64,000 bases of DNA, taken from contig JABWDB010000014.1 in NCBI GenBank assembly GCA_019614645.1, positions 5,084,001 through 5,148,000 of the forward strand, given 5' to 3'. A program made the position numbers and the translations under genes. The notes below the pieces were generated by a model. The model did no database searches. It was not told the DNA's origin and saw nothing but the letters and a program-made list of their open reading frames with translations. The stretch is from Stratiolaelaps scimitus. Lineage: Eukaryota; Arthropoda; Arachnida; Mesostigmata; Laelapidae. Below, in pieces: positions 49,709 through 61,420 of this stretch (positions are counted from its first letter, which is position 1; each line of letters opens with the position of its first letter).

Positions 49709-51139
49709 GGTGCACAACAATGTCTTGCCTGTACGTACACGTACCGTTCATATCTGAAGTGTATAACGAATTACGAAATATGCATCGTTCACCGTTTCAG
49801 ATGTGTCCAGATTTTCTAACAGGCATCTTCCCTTCCTGCCTGAATTTCCCGTGAGGGTGTTGTTCCTCGAATAATGAATCAAACGTTGATTAACGCCTCG
49901 CATTTCTACACACCCGGTGTGTATGTGCATTCGTACGCACTTTCGGCTAAGCTCACACAGATACTGTCGTGAGACTCACTAAGGAATGTGCGGCCGCGTA
50001 CGCGGTCCCAATTCACTATACGGCTGCAATTGCGGTGGCTTGGGCATGTGTCTCTTCCTGCCTGCCTGCCTGACTGGCTGGCTGCGATCGTAGCAATGGT
50101 TTACCAGCTTGGTAAGGCGCTCTCGCCGTGTTTCATTAGTAAGTGAGCCGATATATTTCGCTTCGTTCCGTTGGGGTGTCCATCAGAAACCCATAGATCA
50201 CAATGTCAATAGGCGGGCAATCGCGACGTAACGCAAACGGAGTAGCGCCCGCCAGGGTAGCCTGCTTTTGAAAGTGATACCAAAATCACGACGAAATGTC
50301 GAAATTCGAAGGCCCGTACTACGGCTTCGTCGATCGGCGCATTTCGACAACATCGGACATCCGTATCACCGCGTGACCCTCAATACCTCGTGGTTAATCT
50401 TTACCTCGATAAATACATATATATATATATATATATATAAAGATCTGACAGATACATGTGAGTGCGTAAGTGAGTGTACTGCTACAGACATCTTGTGGGC
50501 TTCTTCTTCTTCTTCTCTGTATAGTTGTTTTTTCTTTCCCGTTCCTGGGGATATTGTGGCTGGGGGCGGGAGAGGCTAGATGTGAGAGCGAGCGAGAGTG
50601 ATAGGGCTAAACCTTGCTCGTTTTTTGCGCTGCTGACCACTCGGAGTGGCTTCGATTGGCGGTTGGTTGTATTTTTGAGAAATGGGCGATTTAAATGTCG
50701 ATGCTCGATGTCGACCCAATTATCGTTGTACCCCAGTAGCAGTTGATACCACTGCGAGCGACTGGACGTCGACCAAATCGCTAGTTATTCATCACCTCAT
50801 AGCGCGGACATTTCGGCAATATACTTTTACAATCGCGATCATCGTTTCGAGAGTGAGGGATATCCGTGTATTTGTTCGTGCGCATTTCGGCCGTCTCCCG
50901 CAGCATTCGACCTGAAGTGGGATATGATCATATGTTGTGGAGTTGGCGCAATGGCCAGCCAAATTGAGTTGGAACTGGTAATCGCGGCGAAGCTGAACAG
51001 CGATTCTTGCTCCCCACGGGTGCTATTAATATAGATACTTCGTCGCTTGGCCATGGCCCTAACACAACTTCCATACAGAATAATGTCCATAGAGATGCGT
51101 TTCATTTAGTCAAAATAGAATAGTTGTGCATCCCATTGC
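45081..51139. other. anonymous DNA with simple repeats
   Basis: It contains a CAG run at about 46362-46382, a short TA tract near 46461-46474, a TTG run near 46615-46628, an AAT run at about 48891-48913 and TA tracts at about 49664-49705 and 50417-50438. A plus-strand frame at 48108-48332 (74 codons, including PSLPAIEGQLNTDEDLLLLH) is protein-like but of chance length. No gene is supported. Confidence 0.45.
49664..49705. repeat. (TA)n microsatellite
   Basis: About 40 bases of TA repeat flanked by GTGTATACA and TATACAGGG. Confidence 0.95.
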
Positions 51140-51176
51140 TGTAAGCATCACTGTAATTGTAGTTCCATTAATAAAC
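51140..51176 (+). repeat. SINE family A, 3' end fragment
   Basis: GTAAGCATCACTGTAATTG then TAGTTCCATTAATAAACC matches the family A 3' end at 57.0 kb. It is diverged and lacks the head and the TTTACC tail. Confidence 0.55.
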
Positions 51177-51494
51177 CAACATTGGTATTGTATTGTACTG
51201 ACGAAGGCCTCATGGCGATCCTGCATTGTCGTGACGTGAAAACCATGGAGCACTTTTTTTTTATATATTCACATCGCTACGTACATACCTCAGCGAGAGG
51301 CATCCCCTCAAGGATAATGCTGAAAAAAAATAACAAACCAAACACGCTTCAAAAAAAGGAGATCTAAGCAAAAAATCCAACCTGAAGCAACCGCGGTTGG
51401 GTGATTTTTGAACAGTGTAGACAACACTCGTTCATTTATTCGCCGCCTTCAATGTAACCGATTTCATTTCATTGTGCTTATTGTTCATATTCGA

Positions 51495-51530
<36 letters not shown>

Positions 51531-52163
51531 CTATAGAGCATATGCATACAAGATGACAATTACCGCAGGGCAGTTGTCGGCTACAGCGTACCCCACATCT
51601 CGGCGGAGCTGAATGCTTGCAACGTTGTGCTCCGTGGCTCGTATCGAGGCTTCCAACAACAGGTCCCACATCGTTGGGTGCCGCCTCGTAGTCTTGTAGA
51701 GCCTAACTCCGACAGAGAGGCAGCGATCACACAGATCTCCTTCCACGTCCACCCCCTAAGGACGAGTGCCATTAGGAGGGTTCACCGCGGAATGGATAGG
51801 AAGACCCGAGGCTTCGGTTGGGCCCAGATATGAGTCGAGCTATCTGAGGCGTAGGTTGTAGCCAGTGGTCCATTGATCTCTCTGTCTGGCCGTTCGTCCG
51901 TCCATCCGTCCGCGTTCTCTCTTCCTCCGACTCCACCGTTTTCTTTTCGATCTCGACGAACGTTAGGGGGTTCTTTGTTCAAAGAGACGAATGCGGTCTC
52001 TCCCACGCATGCCATACATTCCGGGGGTGTCCGAAAGCCGAGGAGATCCAGTCCCATTCAGATGGACTAGGAACCTTTCGGGGCGACTAAGCCGAGCCGA
52101 GCCAGTCTCAGGTTTAAAAGCGCGCTCGCAATAGTGACACCGTCACCTGACTAACGATTGCAG
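51177..52163. other. anonymous DNA with TA tract
   Basis: A TA tract lies at about 51500-51529. Overlapping minus-strand frames near 51.53-51.77 kb and a plus-strand frame at 51.63-51.83 kb cancel each other. Nothing is supported. Confidence 0.45.
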
Positions 52164-52334
52164 TGGGATATGAAAGAGATCGTGACAGGTCGCCGATCAG
52201 ATTCCTCGAACGAGCCCGTCGAGCGAAGGCCGCAGAAACGACAACGGACGGCCACCAACGGTCATTGGCTGTCATTCACGTTGGTCATTCGGGGGCTCTG
52301 CAAATTTGTGAACAATCTCATTATCTCGCATCAG
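52164..52334 (+). CDS. candidate internal exon with basic motif
   Basis: The segment begins after GATTGCAG and ends before GTATCAG at 52335, a moderate donor, giving 171 bases or exactly 57 codons in one frame. The peptide starts WDMKEIVTGRRSDSSNEP and continues with VERRPQKRQRTATNGHW, whose basic cluster resembles a nuclear localisation signal. A second frame (MGYERDRDRSPIRF) is also open, so the frame is uncertain. The pyrimidine tract before the acceptor is weak. No family is recognised. Confidence 0.25.
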
Positions 52335-55300
52335 GTATCAGTTTCGCAGGAAATGGGCGCAAGGACATGTCTACGCGGAGAGAGACAGAGAGAGAGAGAG
52401 AACTCCGAAATCAGTTCATTTGGAATAGTTCATTATACAATATTGTCTATATGATGATAGAACGAACATATCTTCCAGGGGTCTGCTGTAGCCGCTGTAG
52501 TTGTGCAAACGCGTTGATTTTTCCTGCACCTGCAAAACCTAGATTCGTAGCTGCCCCTTTAGTTTGTGTCTCAGGTTCGCGTCGCTGGTCTCACGAAATA
52601 CACGAAGTCTCCTGCTAGAAAAATCTGTTCTCTGTTCTCTCTTATATTCTACCTTGCGAATGGCGTGGTGAGCATTTGCATACAAGTGGCTTTTGTTTAT
52701 CCCATCAAACTGTCTACGAAGAGCTTCTAGGCATACTTACTAATGCACACCAAATGTTGCCTATACACATTACCCGGGCACAATTATTGGCACTTTGTTT
52801 ACCAATAAATGAATTGTATTTATCAATACGTTCGAATCAACTCAGAAATCTGCGCTGGCAATTTCGTTTTTGGCAGTTTTCTGCCCCCATATTTTTTGTC
52901 TCATCGATTTTTGTCCACACAATGATAGGCTTAACGAAGACTGATCAGCTTAAAGCCACATGATATTTGAAGATGATGCCTTGTATAGACACGTTTCCCG
53001 CTGTACAAATTGAACACCAATCCAAAAACGTGTCTCAAAAATGGTACAGCTCTTGAAAACAGTGGAACGGTTTGAACAACTGTTCAAACGAATTCGACTC
53101 AGTGAATTGCACAACTAAATCTAACCATTTTTGTTTTTGGCTGTGAAATACGTCAATGTGAGTATCTATCAATCGTGACCTTCTCGCGTTTAACAGAGGA
53201 AGCTGAACATTTCAACCGGATCACCGCTGCTGCGCTACAACCGAGTCTGCTGCACACCTTGTTCCGCCACACGCATCCACTTGCCGCACCACTCGACGGC
53301 CTTCAGCTGCTTCCGAAGGCTGTCTGTCTTGGCTGGCCTGACATTCGAGCAGGATCCACATAAGGCCACTATTATTTCGTTCCAGTTTTTCGTTGTAATA
53401 GATGTAATTCGCCGTCAACGATCGATGGCCTCCGCCGCCGCCGCCGCCGCCGCCCCCGAGCCGACGTCTTCGCCATTTCTACGTAGTGCGTAGTACTGTT
53501 AGTGGTAGGCAGTAGTCGACCTTCACCCCCATCAGTCGAGCCACGCTGAGCCGACACGAGCCTGCTATCGTAGGAGATATTCCCTGTGTAACGAGCCAAG
53601 GTAGGCGGCGGAAGGCTTGCCTACTGACCGGCTCTCTCAATCGTTCTATGACGCCTTCGCAGATCTCAATCATCAGTTCCCGCCGCGCTCCGTCAGGGCG
53701 CCTCGGTCGATGGACAGCGACCGCCGCTGCACACAGCGAGTGAGTCGGACGAGCAGCGAGCAAGCAAGCATGATCTGAATGTCTCAATGCGTGTCCGCGC
53801 TCGTACCGCGATCGATCTGTGGGCGAGGACGAAGTATCCTAGGTAGTCCTATCGCTTGCTAGGTCGTAGTACGAGTAATAGCATCGGCACCAGCGCCATC
53901 AGCAAGCTCGCCATCATCGTTATCAATGTGATCCGCTCTTTGCTTGACCTCCTCCTGCCCGCGTCGGTCGCCACCGCGCTACTGCCCAGTGTTCCATCTC
54001 GTGTTCGCCTCGCTAGGAACTTCTTTCCATTGGAGGCCTTTTTCGAGACGACGACGGCGGCGCCCATGTCCGCCCGTCCCCTGTCGGACATTTAAACCTG
54101 CCGCCATCTTTAAAGCCTACTCAACTACCCGTCGGAGGCAATCGCTCGCCGAGCCTTAGACAACCTGCCAGCCCTAGCGAACACCGCCTCCTTCAGACGC
54201 TCTACGACAACAACAACAACAACACCGCCGCATCCAGCTCCATTCGTCCAAGCAGCAGAAACAGCGGCGGCCGGGAGCGTGAAAATCGCCTCAGATTTCT
54301 GTTGTAGACCGCACCGCCGAAGTCAGCCCCTTAAGAAGGACCGCTCACTCAGACAGGCTGTCGCCTAACAGCAATCCAGGCAGATGGTGAACGCTGATGC
54401 CGTTGTTGCTGGAGTTTATTGTCGTCGCCGCCACTGCGAGAAGAACGGGAAGATAGAACATTCGAACGTGTTATTGGATCTTCAATGATTCCGGGAATAT
54501 CTAGCAGCGTAGGAATATGCTGTCGGCCATGGCTTCTTTTACAGTTCGACGGGGTCGGCCACGTCAGATCAGAGTAATATCGTTGGCGCGGTCGGCTCGT
54601 ACGGACGTCGTATAGAGACGTCATATCCGGCTATGACGATCCGAGCACGATCGGACGAGTGGGTGAGCGTTTTGATTTGATGCGGACACATTGAGGGCGA
54701 TGAATTACACATCACAGGTGATAACACGTCACTGTGGGGGTATTTAACTGTGTTCGACTTGATTGTTCGGCTCTCGCCGGGTTTGATTGGCTTCCACATG
54801 GGTCTGATGCATTTGAAACAGGCACACAGTTGGCTGGAAGCCGTACTGAGGTGTATGTCTTGCGTTGAATGTGAATGACAATACAGGTTTCGCTTGTATT
54901 TTTTAAAGTAGTAAATATCATGTGATATGTCATGGCATGATGCTGTGTCTAACATGTTACAATACAATATAAATACTGATAACTACTACTTATCGCATAA
55001 CAATCAAAGCTGACAGACGGCTAGTACCCTGCTGCGAATGAACCCTGTCCCTGGAGCAGTTCACAGACAGTGCTTTCTTCTTGAAGATCGAGAAACCTGT
55101 ATGTCTTCTTTCTTATTCGGCACAGCGCCTACTTCGACAGCCGCCATCTTTTGCAGGGTCGGGTCTGTCATGTTAGAGTAAGTCCTGTCCCACTGTTGTC
55201 CTGAGGTGCAGCACTGTCCTGTTATGGTGGCATCTTAGCTTCCCAAGTTCTGGCTGCCCCCCTTCTGCCACAACCTGCCACATCTTGTTCGTCGGAGTTC

Positions 55301-56407
55301 GCCTTGGCCGGATCATTCTGCCCTGCTGGCCTAAGAGCTAGATCCGTTCAACTAACACTACCAGATGTCTGAAGCTGCCTAGGAGAGGTTGGTGAAGAAG
55401 ACGGCCAGCCAGCTCCCCAAGGTAGGCGTCTCCAAGCCCCCGTGTTTCGGCCTCGCAACGGCCGACCGATCGTTTGTTGAATGACCAGCCGTCCACAGCC
55501 AGATGATCAGCTTCTAGTTCAACTAACTTTCTGTCAGCTGACCTGCTAAACAGAATCGGTGAAGCTCGAGCTGTGTTGAACATCATGCGTGCCTCTGTGC
55601 GTCTTGATCTTTCCTATTATTCCTAACCGTTGAAGAAATCTGTTTTGGTCAGCTGCTGCGAGTGGCTGACACTCAAGCTGGTCTCTCGAAGCCGAAACTC
55701 GACTCAGAAATACAGACAGGATGGGCAACGGGGGGATTCGATAGAGTGGAATATAGAGAGAGCCTATCGCCCTTGCTGAGGTTAGGTTGTCGCCTGAGTT
55801 TCTGCATGCAAGACCTGCCACCCTTTAATCACAATGTAGAATATTATATCATAATATTAATTTACATCGCAACTTCCTTGTACGACATCATTTTATTAGT
55901 GGCATCATATTTGAATATAGTTATAGTTAACTTCGGTGTTCTTTTAGGAGAGGACACCACGTCTCGAGTAGGCCACCCTCTCTTATTCCCTTCGAGAGAC
56001 GTTAAGAACTAAAATTGGCAAACACGAAGATATCAGAGACATATGGATTGATCGCTTGATTTATATGGATTGATCGCTAATAACATATAATACACGACAT
56101 GTAAACAAGCGCAATTCATTCGAGAGGTTTCGACGAATTGTTATTTCGCTTAGCAGCATTTCGCTTATGAAATAGGAACAGCCTTGTAATCAAATGGTCG
56201 TAGTTTCTGTCTACACTTCTGCTGTCGAGAGACTCGAAGGAAGTCGACGATGATAATTAAGGACCACATCAGCGTGGCACATATAATGAAACTCTGGCAA
56301 GATAGAGGAATACTGCACAATCTTAAGACCTGTGTCACGCGGGCCGTTTGGCAAAAAAACATGGCTTGCAACTAAGCCTGCCACTATTTTTATTTGTATA
56401 AAGTAAT
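52335..56407. other. anonymous DNA, GC-rich patch near 53.7-54.2 kb
   Basis: A GA run lies at about 52381-52401, and a GCC run near 53430-53452 encodes Ala or Arg depending on frame. A GC-rich patch at about 53.66-54.17 kb is open on both strands. A 22-base unit beginning ATATGGATTGATCGCT is tandemly duplicated at about 56041-56078. No gene is supported. Confidence 0.45.
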
Positions 56408-56630
56408 GTATTATGTAGTAATTTTTTTTTTGAGAGGAGGAAATTTTCTTCAAACGAACGGACACCACCAGAGACACCTTCCAATCTTCGTGAAAGTGGG
56501 CCGATCCAGTGCAGGTGGGGGGTTAACGTGGATGACAAAACGCCTCTGCCTGCTAAAACCATCCTCTGCTGAGAGTGTGCCTCTTCCCCAGAGTCGGCAC
56601 GCTTGGCATTACCTCGAGTATTATGTAGTA
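56408..56630 (-). mobile_element. retroposon family C with 13-bp target-site duplication
   Basis: The element body is about 56421-56617, with poly(T) on the plus strand at its left end. It is flanked by perfect copies of GTATTATGTAGTA at 56408-56420 and 56618-56630. It is shorter at its 5' end than the 42.6 kb copy, which extends about 20 bases further, as expected from incomplete reverse transcription. The two copies otherwise align along their length with scattered substitutions and small indels. Confidence 0.88.
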
Positions 56631-56967
56631 CTTTGAGTACTTCGAGTATTATGTAGTACTAAAACGGGTGGTATGTACCTGCAATCGACGGGCGGATATG
56701 GCCTATTTCGACGATTTCACCTAAATCTGCTATGTGACAAATTGAATTGATCGTTGGCGTTATGCACCCCGATCATGCATAGCTGGCCAATTCACGTAAA
56801 GTGTATCAGACAGCTTTATTGACTTTCAATGGCGAAAGGCCTCGAAACACCGTGGGTCGTTAAGTGAATGCCTTGCTAAGATTTCTTCACAGTTCGTTTT
56901 GTTGTCCGGACTGTCTCAGTTTTAGGTGACAAAAAAGTCAAACGGAAATGCAATATTTTACCACTTT
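56631..56967. other. anonymous DNA after retroposon
   Basis: The right target-site copy is followed by a near-perfect tandem duplication with period 28, so the same 13-mer appears a third time at 56646-56658. The rest shows nothing recognisable. Confidence 0.6.
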
Positions 56968-57066
56968 AGCAGGTTCGAGCAACCGCTGTGTAACATATAT
57001 GAGAGCTTAAGCATTGCAAACAATTGCAGCACCTTTAATAAACCAATATAAAGCTTTACCTTTACC
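56968..57066 (+). repeat. SINE family A, 5'-truncated copy
   Basis: It starts in a B-box-like AGGTTCGAGC (56971-56980). It continues TAACATATATGAGAGCTTAA, GCATTGCAAACAATTGCAGC and ACCTTTAATAAACCAATA, and ends AAAGCTTTACCTTTACCT. The tail shows the TTTACC repeat most clearly of all copies. Confidence 0.85.
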
Positions 57067-57284
57067 TCATCTTACCACACACACACACACAACCTCATTA
57101 CGCATTTATTACAGCGGCAAATGCGACATAGCATATTTACGATATGAACATCCTCTAACATTCAACGCCTTTTAATCGGTCAATGACTACGCCTATATAT
57201 AAAAATGATTGTAACTAAACAAAAGCTCTATGCGTGCTCTATGCACGTAGTATCTATTGGGCTTATGTCTCGCCGGTGTCCCCA
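57067..57284. other. anonymous DNA
   Basis: A CA run lies near 57078-57091. Nothing else is seen. Confidence 0.5.
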
Positions 57285-57306
57285 ATGGACCATCAGCAAC
57301 AGGGAG
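57285..57306 (+). CDS. possible first coding exon with consensus donor
   Basis: ATG at 57285 encodes MDHQQQG and is followed at 57307 by GTGAGT, a consensus donor. A strong pyrimidine tract at 57602-57632 ends at an AG (57635-57636). Splicing would remove 330 bases and keep a frame open to a TAG near 57737, a product of about 40 residues. The unspliced frame is also open for 167 codons, so splicing is not required for openness. No family is recognised. Confidence 0.22.
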
Positions 57307-59220
57307 GTGAGTTATTCGTTCGTTGGTTGATGTCTACGCATGTTTGTGCTTATTTGTTAGTTTGTTTTTCTCTCCCGCTTTTCGGCGGCTGTCAACATCG
57401 TCAACGACGTCAGCTGGCGACGAGCCACCGTCATCACCCGTATCAGATCATTAGCTGCTTAGGTGGACGTTCATACGAGCTGGTCCACTCAGCTGACGAG
57501 AGTCGAATGCCGATGGCCAAATCCGTCACCAGCCGAGGCGCGCCGATCGAACCAAGCCAGCCGAACAGGCTCTCCACGAACTCCGAACGCTGCGACGGTG
57601 TGTTCTTTTCTTTTTTTTGTTTTTGTTTTCTGCAAGAAACCGCATTCGCGCGGACGCGAACTCTCCTTCACGGCGCGGTCGATGAAGTAGTGAGGTGGTG
57701 GCCGGCCGAAGTCTCGTCGCCGTCCGGTGAAGTTTAGGAGGGCAACGCAGAGGCTCGGAGGACGACGTCATCCGCAAACGTCAGCCAAAGTCGAAAAACG
57801 GCCGCAGAGAAACAAACGCTCCCACTGATAAACTACACATTATCTTGCGGAGTCACGGCTCGACGTGTTCGCAGCGGTGTTGGCGGGCCACCGGCTGCCG
57901 TCGACCGACCGCGCGGGTATCTCTCAGACGCTTCGATCGATGTCATCGCTTCATCCGTGTGCCGCGATTCGTGGTTCAGCAGCAGCAGCAGCGGCATCAG
58001 CGTATGCAGTCACAACGTCGGCTACCGAAAATATTAACAGTGACGAAACGGCCACCCGGTAGCGTTCACCAGCAGCAAACGCGCCGATCAGGTTAGGAGT
58101 TCCATCGCTGGTGCCAGCTTCATCAGGCCCTATCGCGGCGATGGAGACCGTACACGACAAACGTAAAATATAGGTGGTCAGGCTGAGGGGACACGGGCCG
58201 ATTCCGGGTGTTTGAATAATGTCACTCCGGTTGCAGTAAAACGCGGAATGGGGGGACCAGTGGCAAAAAATCGATAGATTGAGATTCCTCTAATAAACGT
58301 TGTACTTATTCAATTGCATTATATAATAGTAGCTAATTCACGGTTATAACGAATTCACGGTTTACGCCAACGTGATTGTTCGCCTCCTGCGGCCTCGCTG
58401 AGATCTCAGTTCACATTTCGCAGGACGAAGTGGACTAAGACAGTTATTCTGCTCGCGTCGAGGTCATCGCGATTCATCCGAAGTGGAGTACCGAGAGAAG
58501 ATAGAAATTGTATTAAATCCTCCCCGTGCACTCACAAGCGCGCTGTAATTAATGCAAAGTTTTCGTTGCAAATTTAAGGCAAACAAACATTTACACCATG
58601 CTTACGCCTATGTTACTCCTAAATACGAACATGCTAGCAGATATAGAGAGGGAGAGAGAGAGAGTGGCATGTTTACAAAATATTTTCATACTCACACGAT
58701 ATGATGTATCCATATCCGGGTTGTGTATATATATATATATATATAAATATATATATATAGTGTAAGAATATCTTGTGGGAAATCTTTTCAACGCTCCAGC
58801 TGATATTACTGCCACCTACTTGAGTATCAACATACACCTAGCTAAAGCTTAGCTTTCGGTATACGGACGAACACAAGAGAGATTCTCGTCGATTGAGGGG
58901 ATTTTCACTGCTTACTGCTGCCTTTATTATCTGATCACGAGCGCTCTTCAATGGAAATTTATGTCGCGATAACGCGTTTACGATTTTCATATAATAACAT
59001 TAAGCACAATATATACGTGCCGATGTGTTTATGTGTGTCTCTCTGTGCTGCTGCTGCTGCTGGCACTGACACTGCGCCCATGTACGGCTGAATTTTATTT
59101 TCGCCTCTCCCGCTCAAGTTGTAGACATAGGAACTGATGACTTTTTTTTTATCCTTCTTGATCACGTTTCGCGCTAACATATTAGATCAAACGAGTGAAA
59201 TAAAATTTATATATATATAT
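57307..59220. other. anonymous DNA, GC-rich then TA-bearing
   Basis: A GC-rich patch at about 57.4-58.14 kb is open on both strands and includes a CAG run at about 57977-57990. TA tracts lie at about 58725-58744, 58749-58759 and 59208-59220. No gene is supported beyond the candidate at 57.3 kb. Confidence 0.45.
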
Positions 59221-59262
59221 ATGACACTGTGGGGCAGAAAAGTGTCCCATTGATGATGAAAC

Positions 59263-59301
<39 letters not shown>

Positions 59302-59334
59302 TCAATGGGACACTTTTCTGCTCTACAGTGTCAT
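59221..59334. repeat. long inverted repeat centred on (TA)n
   Basis: The left arm (59221-59257) and right arm (59298-59334) are 37 bp and reverse complementary except at two positions. The centre, after a short AACAT, is a TA tract. A further TA tract abuts the left arm (59208-59220). The arms share no similarity with those at 1732-1850. Confidence 0.92.
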
Positions 59335-59370
59335 ACGCCTGGTATTGAACCTACTAAATATTCTATATTT

Positions 59371-59552
59371 TCCGGGCTGACTCACAGCTAACATTTAACG
59401 TCCACGGTACAACTGCTATCGGCATGGCTTCATAAGACGGACAACCCCATTAAATGCAAATGTGCAACGGTGGGGATCGAAACCGTGCACCTACGTCCGT
59501 CTCCTCCGATTACATTGCGCACACGAAAGCACCGCCAGGCCACCGGGCTCGA
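59371..59552 (-). repeat. SINE family B, near full-length
   Basis: On the minus strand it begins TCGAGCCCGGTGGCCTGGCG. The A-box-like TGGCCTGGCGG is at about 59532-59542 and the B-box-like GGTTTCGATCCCC at about 59472-59484. The body runs CCGTTGCACATTTGCATTTA to CCGTGGACGTTAAATGTTAG and ends GTGAGTCAGCCCGGA. A possible short target duplication, TGAACCTA, occurs at 59346-59353 and 59559-59566. Confidence 0.85.
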
Positions 59553-59566
59553 CTATGCTGAACCTA

Positions 59567-60578
59567 TTGCCAAGATCTTATGGCCCACCACCTGACTAAC
59601 ACAACGCCGTGGCACTCGCTGTGACTGTGCTTTCCTTTAAATGGCAATTGTGTTTAGAAAACACCTTCCAATCGAGTGCTAGCGATGTATATATATAATA
59701 TATGTACATCCGTATCTTGTACGATAAATCTAGTAACTATGTCAATTGTTGACGCCAATTTCTCATTCAATGATCTAATTAGATATTCCCATTCCACGAT
59801 GATAGAATTTCCTTTTACAGGCACACATCTAGGTTGACCGCTCTAATTAACATAAGTTAGCCCCGCGTACAAGCGCTACACTTGTAACCTCTGATGTATT
59901 CTGTATATCCAATCTGATGTCGGAATCGCCGTTCAACATATCAGATTAACTCTTACCCGTCTTCCGTTTGAATCGAATTTCCGATAAATACAATTTCAGA
60001 ACATCGTCCCTTGTAGAAATCAAATCTGGCGTAACAAGCTCGGCGCATACCGAGCACTTGCACATGCATTGAGAGAGGCACAATTTTGCAGCTACAGACC
60101 GATTTTCGGCAAATTCTTATTTCGATACGTTACAACAGACAGCATAGTGGTCAGTCACAAAGAAACGGTCTTATACAAAGTGGGCATTTACCCAGCCTTT
60201 GTTCATTTAACTTTCAACATATCGAAACACTCTGCTATGACACTACACACACCAGAGGTGGAACAACAACAACAAAAAAAACCCACCCACCTACGAACAC
60301 TGCAAAATCAAAGCCAATAAATCATCTAACAACAGCTGTTGTCTAAAGTGCACAGTTGTTGCTATTGCCCGGCCGCCGGTGCCGTTGACGCAGCGCGAAT
60401 TAATAATACACCGCTTAGGGCACACACCCACATCGTTTATCGAGGCTCCGATCCTGAGCGTAGCTCTGCAACAAACAAAGCAGCTGAGTTCTTCCCACGG
60501 CTCGCCGCCGCATTGTCGGACCCTTCCCGTCTTGTCTCAGGCCAATAGAGAGAATAACGCTGTAGGCATTGTATCTAT

Positions 60579-60615
<37 letters not shown>

Positions 60616-61159
60616 AGCGTGTGGCCCTATGGCGAACTGACCAATAGATTCTATTATTTTCGGTTCCATTTCGAGGAGAAATACATTCCTAGATAGATAT
60701 ATATATATATACATATATATACATATGTGTGGAGGTTTTTGAAGAAGGCATTATTAGCAAAGATCAACGGTATCAGTGGACAACAAAGGGAATCTATTTG
60801 CGTCATATGTGGAACAGAGAGATATATCATGTCGATACAGGGTGATCTGAAATGTGCGGCTGGGCACGCAGGTGGCGAGATTAGCGAATCAAGTTGTTTC
60901 CAAGAAAACAATCGCTCTTCTGACATTTCTGACAAGGAGTTTATTTGATCACATTAAGAATGAGTACTTATCGCTTTGAGCAGATTTTGCAAAATCCATT
61001 TTTTGAACTATTATATTTCCAACTAGGTCTCGCGAAATGATCCACTCTTGCGTTGTGCACCTCGGACCACCCCGTATTCGCATTTGCCTCTAGTCGAAGC
61101 CGTTCGCCAACTCGAGGTGTCGTGCCGACGGTGATTAAATCGACTCGATATTCAACAAT
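59567..61159. other. anonymous DNA with GT and TA tracts
   Basis: A GT tract lies at about 60585-60611 and TA tracts at about 59689-59703 and 60697-60724. Short plus-strand frames near 60.07-60.35 kb are not convincing. Confidence 0.5.
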
Positions 61160-61420
61160 TCATTGCAGTGAAGAATCTGCTGCCGCTGTTGAACCGGAAT
61201 AAAATGGCGACCAATTAAAAGCGCCGGCGTCTGGAAGAGATGCGGTTTTAAAATTCCGCTCCGATGACGACATCAACGGCGCGTCCTGTTGTATCCCATC
61301 ATCCACTGCTGTTTGTCGGTCGCCTGAGCGCCCTGCTGAGAGCTGGGAGTCGCCGCCGCCGCCGCCGCCACCATTGACATTTTCGTAGCACCTGCTGCCG
61401 AAAATTAAACGCGAGACCAA
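61160..61420 (-). CDS. candidate open frame, Gly-rich
   Basis: The minus strand is open for 86 codons in one frame (including GDSQLSAGRSGDRQTAVDD and SSSERNFKTASLPDAGAFNW). An overlapping frame from an ATG near 61380 reads MSMVAAAAAATPSSQQGAQ then ATDKQQWMMGYNRTRR and stops. Both look like disordered or N-terminal eukaryotic protein, and the Gly or Ala run comes from a GGC repeat. They cannot both be coding. A CAG acceptor-like site lies near 61393. No family is recognised. Confidence 0.25.
   Translation of the reverse strand: MVSRLIFGSRCYENVNGGGGGGGDSQLSAGRSGDRQTAVDDGIQQDAPLMSSSERNFKTASLPDAGAFNWSPFYSGSTAAADSSLQ

Noticed and set aside
53849..54159. Frames of 71-80 codons on both strands in a GC-rich patch
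   Set aside because: Same reason: both strands are open, with repeat-driven Arg and Ala runs and no recognisable protein.
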